Assembly (NCBI GenBank): GCA_902615325.1
Contig: CACMOJ010000002.1
Coordinates: forward strand, 38,349-102,348
Source: an uncultured SAR116 cluster alpha proteobacterium
Lineage (GTDB): Bacteria > Pseudomonadota > Alphaproteobacteria > Puniceispirillales > Marisalimonadaceae
Direction: 5' to 3'
DNA length: 64,000 bases
Under the pieces are notes generated by a model. That model saw only the letters and a list, made by a program, of their open reading frames with translations. It made no database searches and had not been told where the DNA came from. Of the stretch, positions 44,758 to 53,401 are shown one piece after another; within the stretch, counting starts at the first letter, position 1; every line of letters begins with the position of its first letter. Made by a program: the position numbers and the translations under genes.

Positions 44758-45414
44758 CTAATTTTTTTTTAAATAAATAGCATAATATTTTGAGTTTAAA
44801 TCACCTAAATCTACAAATTCATATGAAACTTTAAAAAATTTTTTAAGTACTTTTAATAAATCTGTGATTTTCTTATTTTGAAATACATTATCATTGAATG
44901 TTTTAACAGCTTCAAATTTTCCTGCAATAAAAATAACCCCATTTTTATTTAAAATACGTTTGAATTCCTTTAAGTATAAATCTAACGGATTTAAAAAATA
45001 TATGACATTAATTAATAATATTTTGTCAATTGAACAATTGTTTATGATGCCTTTTAGTTTCTTGGCATCATTTTCATAAAGTTCTATTTTATTTCCAAAT
45101 TTTTTGTTTAAATGATTTCTAAAAATAGGACTTATTTCAATAACTTTAATTTGCTTTGGATTTTTTTTCAAAATTTCTATTAAAGCTTGTCCATTTCCTG
45201 AACCTATCTCTAAAATTTTATCTTCCCTTTTGATATTTAGTCTTTGAACACTATCTTCAATAACTTTTTGATTACCAACCAACATCAATCTTTTTGCTAT
45301 GAAACCAAAAAAAATCGAATTTGGAGAACGTAAGTTCTCTGCCATTACTCTAGTGTTTTTAAAGTATTTGTGAAGATTAATAGCTACCTTGTTTAATAAA
45401 TTTTCAAATATCAT
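44758..45414 (-). CDS. SAM-dependent methyltransferase
   Basis: A 218-residue class I methyltransferase. An N-terminal helical region with IAKRLMLVGNQKVIEDSVQ is followed by ILEIGSGNGQALIEILK near residue 72, an IEISP acidic strand, DKILLINVIYFLNP and LNKNGVIFIAG. It has little similarity to its downstream neighbour beyond the fold. Its ATG overlaps the stop of the preceding ABM-like gene by 1 nt (TAATG), so the three genes are one unit. Confidence 0.84.
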   Translation of the reverse strand: MIFENLLNKVAINLHKYFKNTRVMAENLRSPNSIFFGFIAKRLMLVGNQKVIEDSVQRLNIKREDKILEIGSGNGQALIEILKKNPKQIKVIEISPIFRNHLNKKFGNKIELYENDAKKLKGIINNCSIDKILLINVIYFLNPLDLYLKEFKRILNKNGVIFIAGKFEAVKTFNDNVFQNKKITDLLKVLKKFFKVSYEFVDLGDLNSKYYAIYLKKN

Positions 45415-45743
45415 TAAAAAGATACATTTTCAAAAAGATTAAAATTACTATTTGATGTCATTCTACCTGAAGTTTCACCTCCAACAATGGACATAGTAGC
45501 TCCCATTTCCTTGACTTGTGTTTTAACATCAGAATATTCTTTAGCTTTTTTAAATGATATTTCCCAATCTTTTTTATTCTTCCAAACTGTTAAATAATGA
45601 AGTTGAGTATTTGTAACATCTACAAATAAAGAAAAGTTTAAACCTTCATTAAACAATTTGTCAGTATAATTTATACAGAAAAATCGAAAGGAGTCTCTTG
45701 CAACTTTGTTAGGGAATTTAAAAACATGAATTCTTGTGTACAT
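45414..45743 (-). CDS. small dimeric alpha/beta-barrel protein (ABM-like)
   Basis: A 109-residue protein whose start MYTRIHVFKFPNK, strand LNFSLFVDVTN and LHYLTVWKNKKDWEISFK fit the antibiotic-biosynthesis-monooxygenase-type ferredoxin fold. The ATG at 45743 has AAAGG 7 nt before it and is preferred over one 24 nt upstream. It heads a three-gene set with two methyltransferases. Such proteins may be cofactor-free oxygenases or ligand binders. Confidence 0.65.
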   Translation of the reverse strand: MYTRIHVFKFPNKVARDSFRFFCINYTDKLFNEGLNFSLFVDVTNTQLHYLTVWKNKKDWEISFKKAKEYSDVKTQVKEMGATMSIVGGETSGRMTSNSNFNLFENVSF

Positions 45744-45767
45744 CAGAAAACCTTTTATTTTTTGCAT

Positions 45768-46112
45768 AATGATAATCTATAATTATATTATTATTTATTT
45801 TTTTTAATCAAAGAAAATAATTTTTTTTTAAATTAAATGTTAATATCCTTCCCATATGTCATATAGATACATGTAGATGTTTATATTTGGTGTATGTAAC
45901 AGATTGGTATGTGTGGAAGATAACTAGTTTAATAGAGCATACATAAATCTGTATAGAGATATTGTTAGATTCTTGGGCATTGGAGTGGTAATTAGGTGAG
46001 CTCAAGAAGTATGAAAAACAAAGTAAAAAAATTTTGTGCATTTTTACTTAACATAGATAGTTTTGATTGATAGTTTAATATATTGTAAATTTTTGCAGAC
46101 CAGGAGTTTCTA
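45768..46112. other. 345-nt gap, nothing recognised
   Basis: A less AT-biased stretch than most gaps here, with TG-rich segments around 45860-45990. No tRNA, terminator or convincing small gene was found. The one open frame on the minus strand reads as improbable protein and lacks a ribosome-binding site. The end holds the AGGAG of the next gene. Confidence 0.4.
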
Positions 46113-46448
46113 TTGAATATCAAAGCAAATTTAATGACCTATAATACATTTACTTTTAAGACAGAAGCGCAAATGCTTCTTTTTAAAAGGATATGGGAAG
46201 ATAATGGTACAGCACTGTTTGATAAACTAAAAAAAAAAGGATGTACAAGATTTTGTCTAAATCAAATCTGGAATGTAAAGGGAACATTTAAGATGTCTGT
46301 TCTTTTTGAGTATGAAAGTCCAACTTCATTTAAACAATGTCAAAATGAATTAGAAAATTTTACTAAAAATCTTATGAAAGAACTTCAAGCCGCAGACCCT
46401 GTTATAGAGGCAAGTAGAAACATTGTCCTTCAGGACTTAAGAGTTTAG
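46113..46448 (+). CDS. small alpha/beta-barrel-like protein
   Basis: A 111-residue protein of unknown role. NTFTFKTEAQMLLFKRIWED, FCLNQIWNVKGTFKMSVLFEYES and LMKELQAADPVIEAS suggest a ferredoxin-like dimeric barrel. It probably starts with TTG at 46113, because AGGAG lies 6 nt before it; an ATG at 46134 is the alternative. It is close to other proteins of similar fold at 45.4 and 46.6 kb. Confidence 0.6.
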   Translation: MNIKANLMTYNTFTFKTEAQMLLFKRIWEDNGTALFDKLKKKGCTRFCLNQIWNVKGTFKMSVLFEYESPTSFKQCQNELENFTKNLMKELQAADPVIEASRNIVLQDLRV

Positions 46449-46559
46449 CTCCTTAATAAGACTGAAGCCTACACCCACTAAAACCTTATCTCATACACCA
46501 TTGTTTCTGTTTTATAGACCAGCTAGATGATTTATTAAAATAGTAAAAATTAATAAATA

Positions 46560-46847
46560 TTAAGTCTTTGTAAATGAATCTGAACTCATTAATGTTGAAA
46601 TTGCAGTTTCTAATTTGGCCCCTGAAGCAGCTCTAATTTTAGTTAATTCTTCATCACCAGCAAAATTTTGTAAAGCTTCTTGAGATTCAAAATCCATAAT
46701 AACAGTCAATTTATTATCATTATCTTTTTCAGTACCAGCAAATACTAATTTTCCCCCATGTTCATTTAATTTAGATTCATTATCAATAAACATTTCTTTC
46801 CATGGAGCAAAACCTCTCTCCAAATCAATTTCCATTTTAACTATCAT
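46560..46847 (-). CDS. DUF3764-like small alpha/beta-barrel protein
   Basis: A 95-residue protein. IVKMEIDLERGFAPWKEMFID with HGGKLVFAGTEKDNDNKLTVIMDF resembles DUF3764 and related dimeric ferredoxin-fold proteins. AAAAGGGG lies before the ATG. It stands alone between a 113-nt gap and the DMT-transporter gene. Function unknown. Confidence 0.62.
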   Translation of the reverse strand: MIVKMEIDLERGFAPWKEMFIDNESKLNEHGGKLVFAGTEKDNDNKLTVIMDFESQEALQNFAGDEELTKIRAASGAKLETAISTLMSSDSFTKT

Positions 46848-46920
46848 TAATTACCCCTTTTGAAAAAGTTCTTTATTTATAAAGTTTAAACAATTAACCA
46901 AATTTAAAAAGAAATAAAAA

Positions 46921-47805
46921 CTACTTTTTTTCCCTCCACGCAATATAAGATGATGAACCAACTATAAGTAATCCTCCTAACCAAAGTGTAAAAGGCGTAC
47001 TCTCTATAAAAACTGTATAACCTATCAAAACTGCCCAAACTAATTTAAGAAAATCTAAAGGTAATAATATAGTCAAACTTCCTCTCTTAAAAGCGCTATT
47101 CAAAAGAGTTTGAGCAATAGTTCCAGTGATAGCAATAAAAATAATAATCAGAAATTGTTTAACATTTGGAATTGTAAGATAAGGATAAGCAGCAACAAAA
47201 GTAGCAGGTATCATTCCAACACCAGCATATAGTGATATTGTAACTGCAGAATCCGTTTCTGTTAATTTCTTAATAAATATTAGAGATATAGACCATATGA
47301 AAGATGATATAAGTATCAAAAGTCCACCTAGATTTATTGAAATATCTGGTCTTAAAACAATTATACATCCTATAAATCCAATACATAAAGCTACAATTCT
47401 TCTTAATCTAATTTTTTCTTTCAAAAAAACAATTGCCAATAAAGTTGTAAAAATTGGTACTGATAAATTTAATGCCGTAACTTGAGATAAAGTTGTTAAA
47501 GTTAGTCCATAAAAAAAACATAGCATGGCAATTGAATTTGTAATAATTCTATAAATTTGAAGTTTTGGTTGTTTAGTAATAAAGGTATTTAATCCCTGCT
47601 TAAAAATTAAAGGCGCAAGAACAAATATAACAAGTACACATCTTAAAAAGGTGATTTCAAAAACATGAACTTCATAAGATAAATGTTTAGCAACACTATG
47701 CATTATAATGAAACTAAATCCAGATATAATCATTAAGATAATGGAGATAGATGTCGATGAAAAGTTATTGAGATATTTTATAAAATTTTTAAATAAAATT
47801 ATCAT
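46921..47805 (-). CDS. DMT-superfamily (EamA) transporter
   Basis: A 294-residue protein with ten hydrophobic helices in two EamA repeats. The first has FEITFLRCVLVIFVLAPLIF and SQVTALNLSVPIFTTLLA; the second has GTIAQTLLNSAFKRGSLTILLPLDFLKLVWAVLIG. Such carriers export or import metabolites. The start at 47805 avoids a 50-nt overlap with the upstream gene and has GAAG at a suitable distance. The preceding gene, an FAA-hydrolase-fold enzyme, is in the same operon. Confidence 0.85.
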   Translation of the reverse strand: MIILFKNFIKYLNNFSSTSISIILMIISGFSFIIMHSVAKHLSYEVHVFEITFLRCVLVIFVLAPLIFKQGLNTFITKQPKLQIYRIITNSIAMLCFFYGLTLTTLSQVTALNLSVPIFTTLLAIVFLKEKIRLRRIVALCIGFIGCIIVLRPDISINLGGLLILISSFIWSISLIFIKKLTETDSAVTISLYAGVGMIPATFVAAYPYLTIPNVKQFLIIIFIAITGTIAQTLLNSAFKRGSLTILLPLDFLKLVWAVLIGYTVFIESTPFTLWLGGLLIVGSSSYIAWREKK

Positions 47806-47815
47806 TATATTACTT

Positions 47816-48592
47816 CTATTTAAAATTAGCAGATACATTTCCAAATAAGGACGAATGTACTTCAATTAAATTTACATTGTCTATTGGAATTGGAGGACCA
47901 TATGCGCCAGTCAAAATGAGGTCATTTTTCTTTATTATATTATTCATTTTGGCTTGTTCTTTTACAAACCATTCAATTTTTGACATTATGTCTAAAGGCC
48001 ATATTTTATTAGTCCATTCATCTATGATTTTTTTGTCATAAATTAATTTTAGGTCAGTTATCTTATTAACTTTTGGTTTTTTAATTCCAGCACCACAAAC
48101 TATACCAGCATTAATTGCATTATTTGAGATATGTTCTGCTCCATGGGGTTTTTTTCCATAAAATATTAAGTTATGTATTTCAATTATGGGATGGATTGTT
48201 TCAATAGAATCCAATATATACTCTAAACTAATATTTTCTGGCTTTAGAGTTCTTTTTAATTTTATTCCAAACTCAGCTTCCATTGCTGGATTTGAATAAT
48301 TATTTTTGTTTAGCTGTGCACCATCAAAATGCAACTCATTTTCCCATAACCTACCCCAAGCTGGATGAGAAAACCCATATTTTTTTTGTGTTTGTTTTTT
48401 TACACTACCAATTTTATAACCTATCACTTTTTCACCTCTTTTAATTCTGAGTTCTGTGACAAGAGATTGAATTTTATAGGCATCTGCAACAGTTATGTTA
48501 AGATTATTCTTAAACAAAACACTAGGTTTTTTTTTGTCGTAATCATTTAAAATTTGCTTCGCATAAAGTTGAAGTTGATTTAGCAAAATCAT
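47816..48592 (-). CDS. 2-keto-4-pentenoate hydratase/FAA-hydrolase-family protein
   Basis: A 258-residue protein with the MhpD-type fold. VIGYKIGSVKKQTQKKYG near residue 58, PAMEAEFGIKLKR with two acidic metal ligands near residue 104, and an IHPIIEIHN strand are seen, then DLILTGAYGPPIPI. These enzymes hydrate 2-oxo-4-enoates or decarboxylate 4-oxalocrotonate. The rest of an aromatic-cleavage pathway is not present. Its ATG overlaps the stop of the MORN gene by 1 nt. Confidence 0.82.
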   Translation of the reverse strand: MILLNQLQLYAKQILNDYDKKKPSVLFKNNLNITVADAYKIQSLVTELRIKRGEKVIGYKIGSVKKQTQKKYGFSHPAWGRLWENELHFDGAQLNKNNYSNPAMEAEFGIKLKRTLKPENISLEYILDSIETIHPIIEIHNLIFYGKKPHGAEHISNNAINAGIVCGAGIKKPKVNKITDLKLIYDKKIIDEWTNKIWPLDIMSKIEWFVKEQAKMNNIIKKNDLILTGAYGPPIPIDNVNLIEVHSSLFGNVSANFK

Positions 48593-49155
48593 TATAGAGC
48601 TTTACTTATTTTATTTCCATTTTTATAGATACCTGAAAATTCATTAATTTTCATACCATTTGACGAGTAAAACTCCCAAATACCGTCTTTTTTTCCATTT
48701 TTAAAACTACCTTTGTACTCTAATTGTCCGTTGTAATAATATCCAACCCAAACACCTGTTTTTTTTCCATTAATAAATTTACCTCTATAATTAATTTTAC
48801 CATTTTCAAAAAATCTTAACCAAAGCCCATCTTCTAAATTATTCTTATATTTTCCTTTTTCTATGTATTGACCATTTTTACTAAATGTAATAAAGCTTCC
48901 ATTTTTCACACCTAAATGATAATTTGATATAGAAAACAATTTCCCATCATCATAAGATCTTGTCCATTTTCCATGTTTTTTTCCTTTTATAAAAGAACCA
49001 TTAATTTTCCCAGTAATTGCTCCATCAAAAGGAATTTTTGAGCCTTTTTTGTAATAAAGTCCATTATTCCAAATTAAGTCACTCATTATTTCACTTGAAA
49101 TAGAAAAAGGCATGATAAAAAAAATTAATAATAATGTTAAATATAAGAATTTCAT
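48592..49155 (-). CDS. secreted MORN-repeat protein
   Basis: A 187-residue protein with a signal peptide (residues 1-20). Six or seven repeats of the type G-KNG-W--YY-NGQL-YKG-F-NGK-DG follow, e.g. KKTGVWVGYYYNGQL. Repeats of this kind (YwqK/MORN-2) form beta-hairpin stacks, and their role in bacteria is unsettled. It overlaps the FAA-hydrolase gene by 1 nt, although the two have no obvious functional link. Confidence 0.82.
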   Translation of the reverse strand: MKFLYLTLLLIFFIMPFSISSEIMSDLIWNNGLYYKKGSKIPFDGAITGKINGSFIKGKKHGKWTRSYDDGKLFSISNYHLGVKNGSFITFSKNGQYIEKGKYKNNLEDGLWLRFFENGKINYRGKFINGKKTGVWVGYYYNGQLEYKGSFKNGKKDGIWEFYSSNGMKINEFSGIYKNGNKISKAL

Positions 49156-49235
49156 TTTAAATAAAATTTAGAATATTTATCAGCCCAAAGATGTCAATAT
49201 GCACGATTTGTTTTACCAAATTGTCTACCATATAT

Positions 49236-49270
49236 AAGTGGGCACTTAGTGTAAGGGTAAATGCTCACTT
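49236..49270. other. imperfect hairpin in the MORN upstream region
   Basis: AAGTGGGCA (49236-49244) pairs with TGCTCACTT (49262-49270) with one G-U pair around a 17-nt loop. There is no T-run, so it is not a standard terminator. It could be a leader structure for the MORN gene or part of the 3' region of the gene at 49336-49728. Significance uncertain. Confidence 0.3.
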
Positions 49271-49335
49271 CTGTCTAATCTATATAAGTCCAAATAATGT
49301 ATAACTTTAGGATAACTTTTATAATAAAATAAATT

Positions 49336-49728
49336 TTATTTAAGTGAATCAATCATTTGATTTTCAAAATTTTTAATCAAATTTAAGTCATTTGTATTTT
49401 TACAACTCAAAGCTTTTTTGTTGTAGGACTGTGTTGAACCATTCCAAATGACTTTTTTAGCTTTAGCAACTTCCTTAGATTCAAAATATGCATTTAATAA
49501 CTGTGTCATTGTCAAACCCATCTGAGGTTGGCTAAAAAAAACTTGTCCAACTTTTTTAAATAAAGCTATTTCAAGATTGTTTGTTTTCAAACATACTTCA
49601 GTTAAACCTACAATACCACCCATTTGTCTATATTGGTCTACTGCAGAGCCTTGAGCATAAACAACGTTTGAAAACGTTGATAATGTAAATAAGGCTAAAA
49701 AAAGTTTTATAAATAAGTAGCGTTTCAT
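49336..49728 (-). CDS. secreted protein of unknown function
   Basis: Not recognised. It has 130 residues with a clear signal peptide (MKRYLFIKLFLALF... cut after VYAQ near residue 26). The mature part is helical, with two cysteines (TEVCLKTNN and ALSCKNTND) likely to form a disulfide, and reads like a small periplasmic helical bundle. It lies at the left border of the integrase region, on the same strand as the MORN gene. Confidence 0.68.
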   Translation of the reverse strand: MKRYLFIKLFLALFTLSTFSNVVYAQGSAVDQYRQMGGIVGLTEVCLKTNNLEIALFKKVGQVFFSQPQMGLTMTQLLNAYFESKEVAKAKKVIWNGSTQSYNKKALSCKNTNDLNLIKNFENQMIDSLK

Positions 49729-49860
49729 ATATAATCCTCAACATTCGCACAGCTATACTTTATACTAACATAATTTAAAGTAAATGCTAATAACATAAAA
49801 TAAGATTACTTCCATTTAAGATGTTTTGATTTAATTAATTGTTTTAGTATAAAATGGTCT

Positions 49861-49962
49861 ACCATAGCCCTGCACTACACTCTTTAAACTCAATCCACCT
49901 AATTCGTTTATAATTTCTGATGGACATTCAACTACTCTTAATCTATCTCTGAAACAATGCCT
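49861..49962 (-). pseudogene. remnant of a second tyrosine-integrase gene (3' end)
   Basis: This stretch matches 50501-50602, the 3' part of the intact integrase, without gaps and at about 87% identity by hand count; most differences are at silent positions. The minus-strand reading has RHCFRDRLRVVECPSEIIN, then LGGLSLKSVVQGYG and a stop near 49829. It retains the HxxR box and the Tyr region but nothing upstream. The ATG of the DUF2938 gene lies at its 5' edge. It is a separate, diverged integrase, not a recent copy. Confidence 0.85.
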
Positions 49963-50442
49963 ATAATTGATTTTCTGAGTATTATTACTGCAGGATTTTT
50001 TTCCTGTATAGTTTTAGATATATTTGGCCGTCTCTTATTGATTTTATTTAAAGTACCCGAACCTTCATGGGGTGTTGTTGGTCGTTGGGTTTTTTACATG
50101 GTCAGGCGAGGAGAGATTTTTAATCCACAGATTTCAGATGCTATGCCAGTTAATCATGAAGTAAAAATTGGCTGGGCTTTCCATTATTTAATTGCTGTAG
50201 CTTGGGCTGTTGTGTTTTATATATTCTTCATTAGTTATCCGTTATTAGATTTATCCTATAGAAATGGGCTATTGTTTGGTGCATTAACAACGATTGCCCC
50301 ATTATTCATTTTCATGCCTTTTACTGGTCAGGGAGTGCTTGCAAGAAAAACTGATATGCCTTTCTTAACTTCGCTTATTTTGTTAGCACGACATTCTGTT
50401 TTTGGGTTAGCTATGTTTGAAGGTTTCAGTTGGTTTCACTAG
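49957..50442 (+). CDS. DUF2938-family membrane protein
   Basis: A 161-residue inner-membrane protein with four helices. An early GFFSCIVLDIFGRLLLILF helix is followed by GVVGRWVFYMVRRGEIFNP, EVKIGWAFHYLIAVAW and RHSVFGLAMFEG, all matching DUF2938. Its role is unknown. It is wedged between a dead integrase end (overlapping its start codon) and the convergent intact integrase, 4 nt away, so it travels with or marks the mobile region. Confidence 0.82.
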   Translation: MPIIDFLSIITAGFFSCIVLDIFGRLLLILFKVPEPSWGVVGRWVFYMVRRGEIFNPQISDAMPVNHEVKIGWAFHYLIAVAWAVVFYIFFISYPLLDLSYRNGLLFGALTTIAPLFIFMPFTGQGVLARKTDMPFLTSLILLARHSVFGLAMFEGFSWFH

Positions 50443-50446
50443 ACCG

Positions 50447-51586
50447 TCAAAATTCAATATTCTTCATCCACTTGCAAAGAATGGATAATTTATATCCTTT
50501 ACCATAACTCTGCCCTACACTCTTTAAACTCCATCCACCTAACTGGTCTATAATTTCTGATGGACACTCAACTGCCCTCAATCTATCTCTAAAACTATGC
50601 CTAAAACCATGAATGACATATTCATCCATCAGTTTACTCTTTAGCCATTTATTTAAAGCTGCACTTGCTGAATTAGCATTGCATTGATTTATGGAGGTAT
50701 ATCTAGGGAAAGCAAATATACTATCACGATTGTGCTCTATAATCCTCTTACAAGCCCATAGAGCCTCTCCAACTAAAGGTATATATCTTTGACTACTTCT
50801 GGTCTTTAAACGTCTCCATGGATGAGGAATGAGTCTAATATAAGGTATCGGTTCATCTAGCTTTATATCCTCTTTAGCTAACCCTAATGCTTCAGATAAA
50901 CGCATACCACTATCTGATAATAAAGATATCAACCACCTAGGTTCATCATTCATTTGTTTGCAATATCCATGGATTAATCTAATTTTATCCATAGGAATAC
51001 TCATTCTTAATTCATTATCTATTGAAGGTAGATATACCTTAGAGAAAGGATTAAGTATATTTAATCCATGCTCACTTATACTTAAATTAATAATAGCTCT
51101 TACTGATGAGAATACTCTTTTAACAGTTGAGTTAGACATCCCCTGCTCTATTAACCAATCACGAAACTTCCCTGCTTCTAATGATGAGTATGATTGAATA
51201 GATTTATTACCCAAAACTTTAATTATATATTCAACATTTCTATGAGCAGTTCTTAGAAATGTTTTATTCTTATTTACTCCTTTTAACTTTAGATATAATT
51301 GAAGAGCATCTATTATATTGGGACCATTATCATTATCACTATCAGTCTTTATCAAATGCATTGCAGGAACATTCATATTCTGAAGTCTGATACCAAACCA
51401 ATAATCTTCTAGTCTTTGACTAACTGATTTTATCATTCTTATAGCTGATGAATATGATTTAGTTTTAAGACTAAAACATAATCTTTTAACTGCATAAAGA
51501 TTCTTCAAGTCATTTGGAACACGCCTTACAAAGTAATAATTACCATCACGATTCAATAAATGATTTGCTATATATTTGTTTCTCAT
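50447..51586 (-). CDS. tyrosine-type site-specific integrase
   Basis: A 379-residue phage-type integrase. The N-terminal arm-binding part has YYFVRRVPNDLK, a SAM-like core-binding domain lies at about 100-190, and the catalytic domain has Arg in SGMRLSEALG, the HGFRHSFRDRL box, GGWSLKSVGQSYG with the nucleophile Tyr, and GYKLSILCKWM. All catalytic residues are visible, so it may be active. It starts 77 nt from the 3' end of tRNA-Arg(UCG), the usual attachment geometry. No second att copy was found in the window. Confidence 0.94.
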   Translation of the reverse strand: MRNKYIANHLLNRDGNYYFVRRVPNDLKNLYAVKRLCFSLKTKSYSSAIRMIKSVSQRLEDYWFGIRLQNMNVPAMHLIKTDSDNDNGPNIIDALQLYLKLKGVNKNKTFLRTAHRNVEYIIKVLGNKSIQSYSSLEAGKFRDWLIEQGMSNSTVKRVFSSVRAIINLSISEHGLNILNPFSKVYLPSIDNELRMSIPMDKIRLIHGYCKQMNDEPRWLISLLSDSGMRLSEALGLAKEDIKLDEPIPYIRLIPHPWRRLKTRSSQRYIPLVGEALWACKRIIEHNRDSIFAFPRYTSINQCNANSASAALNKWLKSKLMDEYVIHGFRHSFRDRLRAVECPSEIIDQLGGWSLKSVGQSYGKGYKLSILCKWMKNIEF

Positions 51587-51662
51587 ATTGTTTCACACCC
51601 CAAGTCCTAGTTTTAACTTTCGCTATGAAATCAATGACTTATGGGAAACACATAATGTGGAA

Positions 51663-51740
51663 TGGTGCGCTCTAGAGGACTCGAACCCCTAACCCCCAGA
51701 GTCGAAATCTGGTACTCTAATCCAGTTGAGCTAAGAGCGC
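51663..51740 (-). tRNA. tRNA-Arg (anticodon TCG)
   Basis: Acceptor GCGCTCT pairs with AGAGCGC, with A73 and an encoded CCA. The anticodon stem CCAGA/TCTGG encloses TTTCGAC, giving TCG. The T-loop GGTTCGAGTCC is intact. The integrase gene begins just past its 3' end, so this is the likely attachment locus of the element. The whole tRNA is complete, as expected when an element restores the target. Confidence 0.96.
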
Positions 51741-51741
51741 A

Positions 51742-52413
51742 TTAACCTAATTCTACAACATGTTGTAATTGATAATAATTAATTTTTATTTTTTTATCAG
51801 ATTTTATTTTCAAGTTTTTGGATAAAAAATTTTTTACTTTATTTATATTTAAACATTCAATAATTACAGCGGAGTCGATAATTTCGTCTTCCTCCCCCTG
51901 GGTACTTCTAATTGCTTTTTCTTTTGTTTTCAATAAACTAATTTTTTTATCTGATTGAAAGCAATGAATAGAGAAAATTCCATTTTTACTCATAATTAAA
52001 TCTGAAATATTATAGAATTTTTTTATTTCATTGTTTTTAGTTAAATATCTTATAGTTACAAAAAAACCACTTAATCCACTAGTCAGTGACTTTGTTTTGG
52101 TTACTTCACAAATAGCACGCGATGGATAAACATATTGTGATAAAATTTTAGATGTCCAATCTGTTGGATTATTTAATCTATTTAAATATTGTTTTGAAGA
52201 CAAAACACCTTTATCTATTACATCATACATCATAAAATATTTGTTATTAGCATCTGTACCTTTAAGTCCAACACATCTAAACGCCCTCAAAAAACCTTTC
52301 ACACTAATTCTTTCAGGCATGTGTTCTAAGCTGTGCCATAAATTGTAATCAAATTCATGTTTAGATAACACACCACCCCAATTCAATAATGCTCCTTTAC
52401 CTAATAAAGCCAT
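51742..52413 (-). CDS. dimeric alpha/beta-barrel-type protein of unknown function
   Basis: A 223-residue protein. FDYNLWHSLEHMPERISVKGF followed by FRCVG and NKYFMMYDV resembles DUF4286/EthD-like proteins whose strand-helix repeats make a ferredoxin-like barrel. The second half, with FFVTIRYLTKN and IHCFQSDKK, appears to be another copy of the fold. It ends 1 nt from the 5' end of tRNA-Arg(UCG). Function unknown. Confidence 0.65.
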   Translation of the reverse strand: MALLGKGALLNWGGVLSKHEFDYNLWHSLEHMPERISVKGFLRAFRCVGLKGTDANNKYFMMYDVIDKGVLSSKQYLNRLNNPTDWTSKILSQYVYPSRAICEVTKTKSLTSGLSGFFVTIRYLTKNNEIKKFYNISDLIMSKNGIFSIHCFQSDKKISLLKTKEKAIRSTQGEEDEIIDSAVIIECLNINKVKNFLSKNLKIKSDKKIKINYYQLQHVVELG

Positions 52414-52431
52414 AATTTTAAGATTTATTGT

Positions 52432-53085
52432 TCATTTCTTATCAGTGCTTTTGATTATAACTAAACTAACTGAAATAATTGGGCCGATTAATATAGCAAA
52501 CATCAATGTACCTAGACCAACCGTTCCACCCAATAACCACCCCAAAATCACCACAGTTATTTCGATTGATAATCTAATTATATAAATTGGTTTTTTAAAA
52601 TTTTCTGAAATTCCTTTCATTAACCCATCTCTAGTGCCTGGACCTAAATTTGTAATCAAATATATGCCGCTACCAACTCCAACTAATAAAATTCCAAAAA
52701 ACATTTGAAAAATAGATAAAACAATATTTGTACTATATGGAAATAAATATACAAATAAATCAATTGTTACAGCAATGATTATAGCGTTTAAAACAGTCCC
52801 TATTCCTAATTTTTGCTTTAGAGGGATCCACAATATTAAAATACTAATGCTTACTAGAAATGTTGCTAACCCAATACTTATACTAAGATTTTTTGCAACA
52901 CCTTCAGCAAATACAGTCCAAGGAGTAACTCCCAAATTTGAAACAATAAGCAAAGCTTCACCTAATCCAAATAATGTCAATCCAAAGATAAGAAAAAATA
53001 AAGTTTTTAGACTTGGTTTAATATTAAAAGGGCTATCTGAACTCCACTTAACTTTTGGAATATGAGTTATTTTAAAATAATTCAA
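52432..53085 (-). CDS. YczE/YitT-type membrane protein
   Basis: A 217-residue inner-membrane protein with five or six helices. GLGEALLIVSNLGVTPWTVFAEG near residue 40 and the later GSGIYLITNLGPGTRDGLMKG match the YczE (YitT/YyaS) family, whose paired NLG-P-D motifs suggest an internal repeat. Physiological role unknown. It lies between tRNA-Val(GAC), 16 nt from its start, and the ABM-like gene. Confidence 0.83.
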   Translation of the reverse strand: MNYFKITHIPKVKWSSDSPFNIKPSLKTLFFLIFGLTLFGLGEALLIVSNLGVTPWTVFAEGVAKNLSISIGLATFLVSISILILWIPLKQKLGIGTVLNAIIIAVTIDLFVYLFPYSTNIVLSIFQMFFGILLVGVGSGIYLITNLGPGTRDGLMKGISENFKKPIYIIRLSIEITVVILGWLLGGTVGLGTLMFAILIGPIISVSLVIIKSTDKK

Positions 53086-53101
53086 TATAAGTCCTTTTGA
53101 A

Positions 53102-53176
53102 TGGTGGGACTAGCTAGGTTCGAACTAGCGACCCCTACGATGTCAACGTAGTGCTCTACCACTGAGCTATAGTCCC
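53102..53176 (-). tRNA. tRNA-Val (anticodon GAC)
   Basis: Acceptor GGGACTA pairs with TAGTCCC, with A73 and CCA encoded. The anticodon stem CTACG/CGTAG encloses TTGACAT, giving GAC. The T-arm CTAGTTCGAACCTAG is intact. The 44 nt at its 5' side (53133-53176) recur with one mismatch at 54968-55011, 1.83 kb away, with no T-arm there. This copy is functional; the other is a fragment. Confidence 0.96.
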
Positions 53177-53401
53177 ATGCTTACCTTAAAATGAACTTGA
53201 AAATAAACCTTAATATTGATCATTTTCAATCTATTTAAAGCCTACCTTATGTTTCAAGCCTTTAAAGTCAAATGCAATTTAAATGAAATTGAAACTTTAA
53301 AACCTCACATCAACTGTTTCTTGAATATACAAGAGTACTCATTTTTTGCAATAATTTAAATATGTGTGTGACATATGTGTGACACGATTTATAATTATTA
53401 C

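Noticed and set aside
45859..46041. 60-residue minus-strand frame in the gap at 45.9 kb
   Set aside because: Unusual composition, no ribosome-binding site, no domain; likely chance.
49236..49270. Hairpin as a Rho-independent terminator or tRNA-like element
   Set aside because: There is no T-run, the loop is long and there are no cloverleaf arms; kept only as an uncertain structure.
51587..51662. Attachment-site copy for tRNA-Arg(UCG) within the window
   Set aside because: The geometry of tRNA and integrase suggests an att core here, but I could not find a second copy of the tRNA 3' end in the 64 kb, so no borders are claimed.
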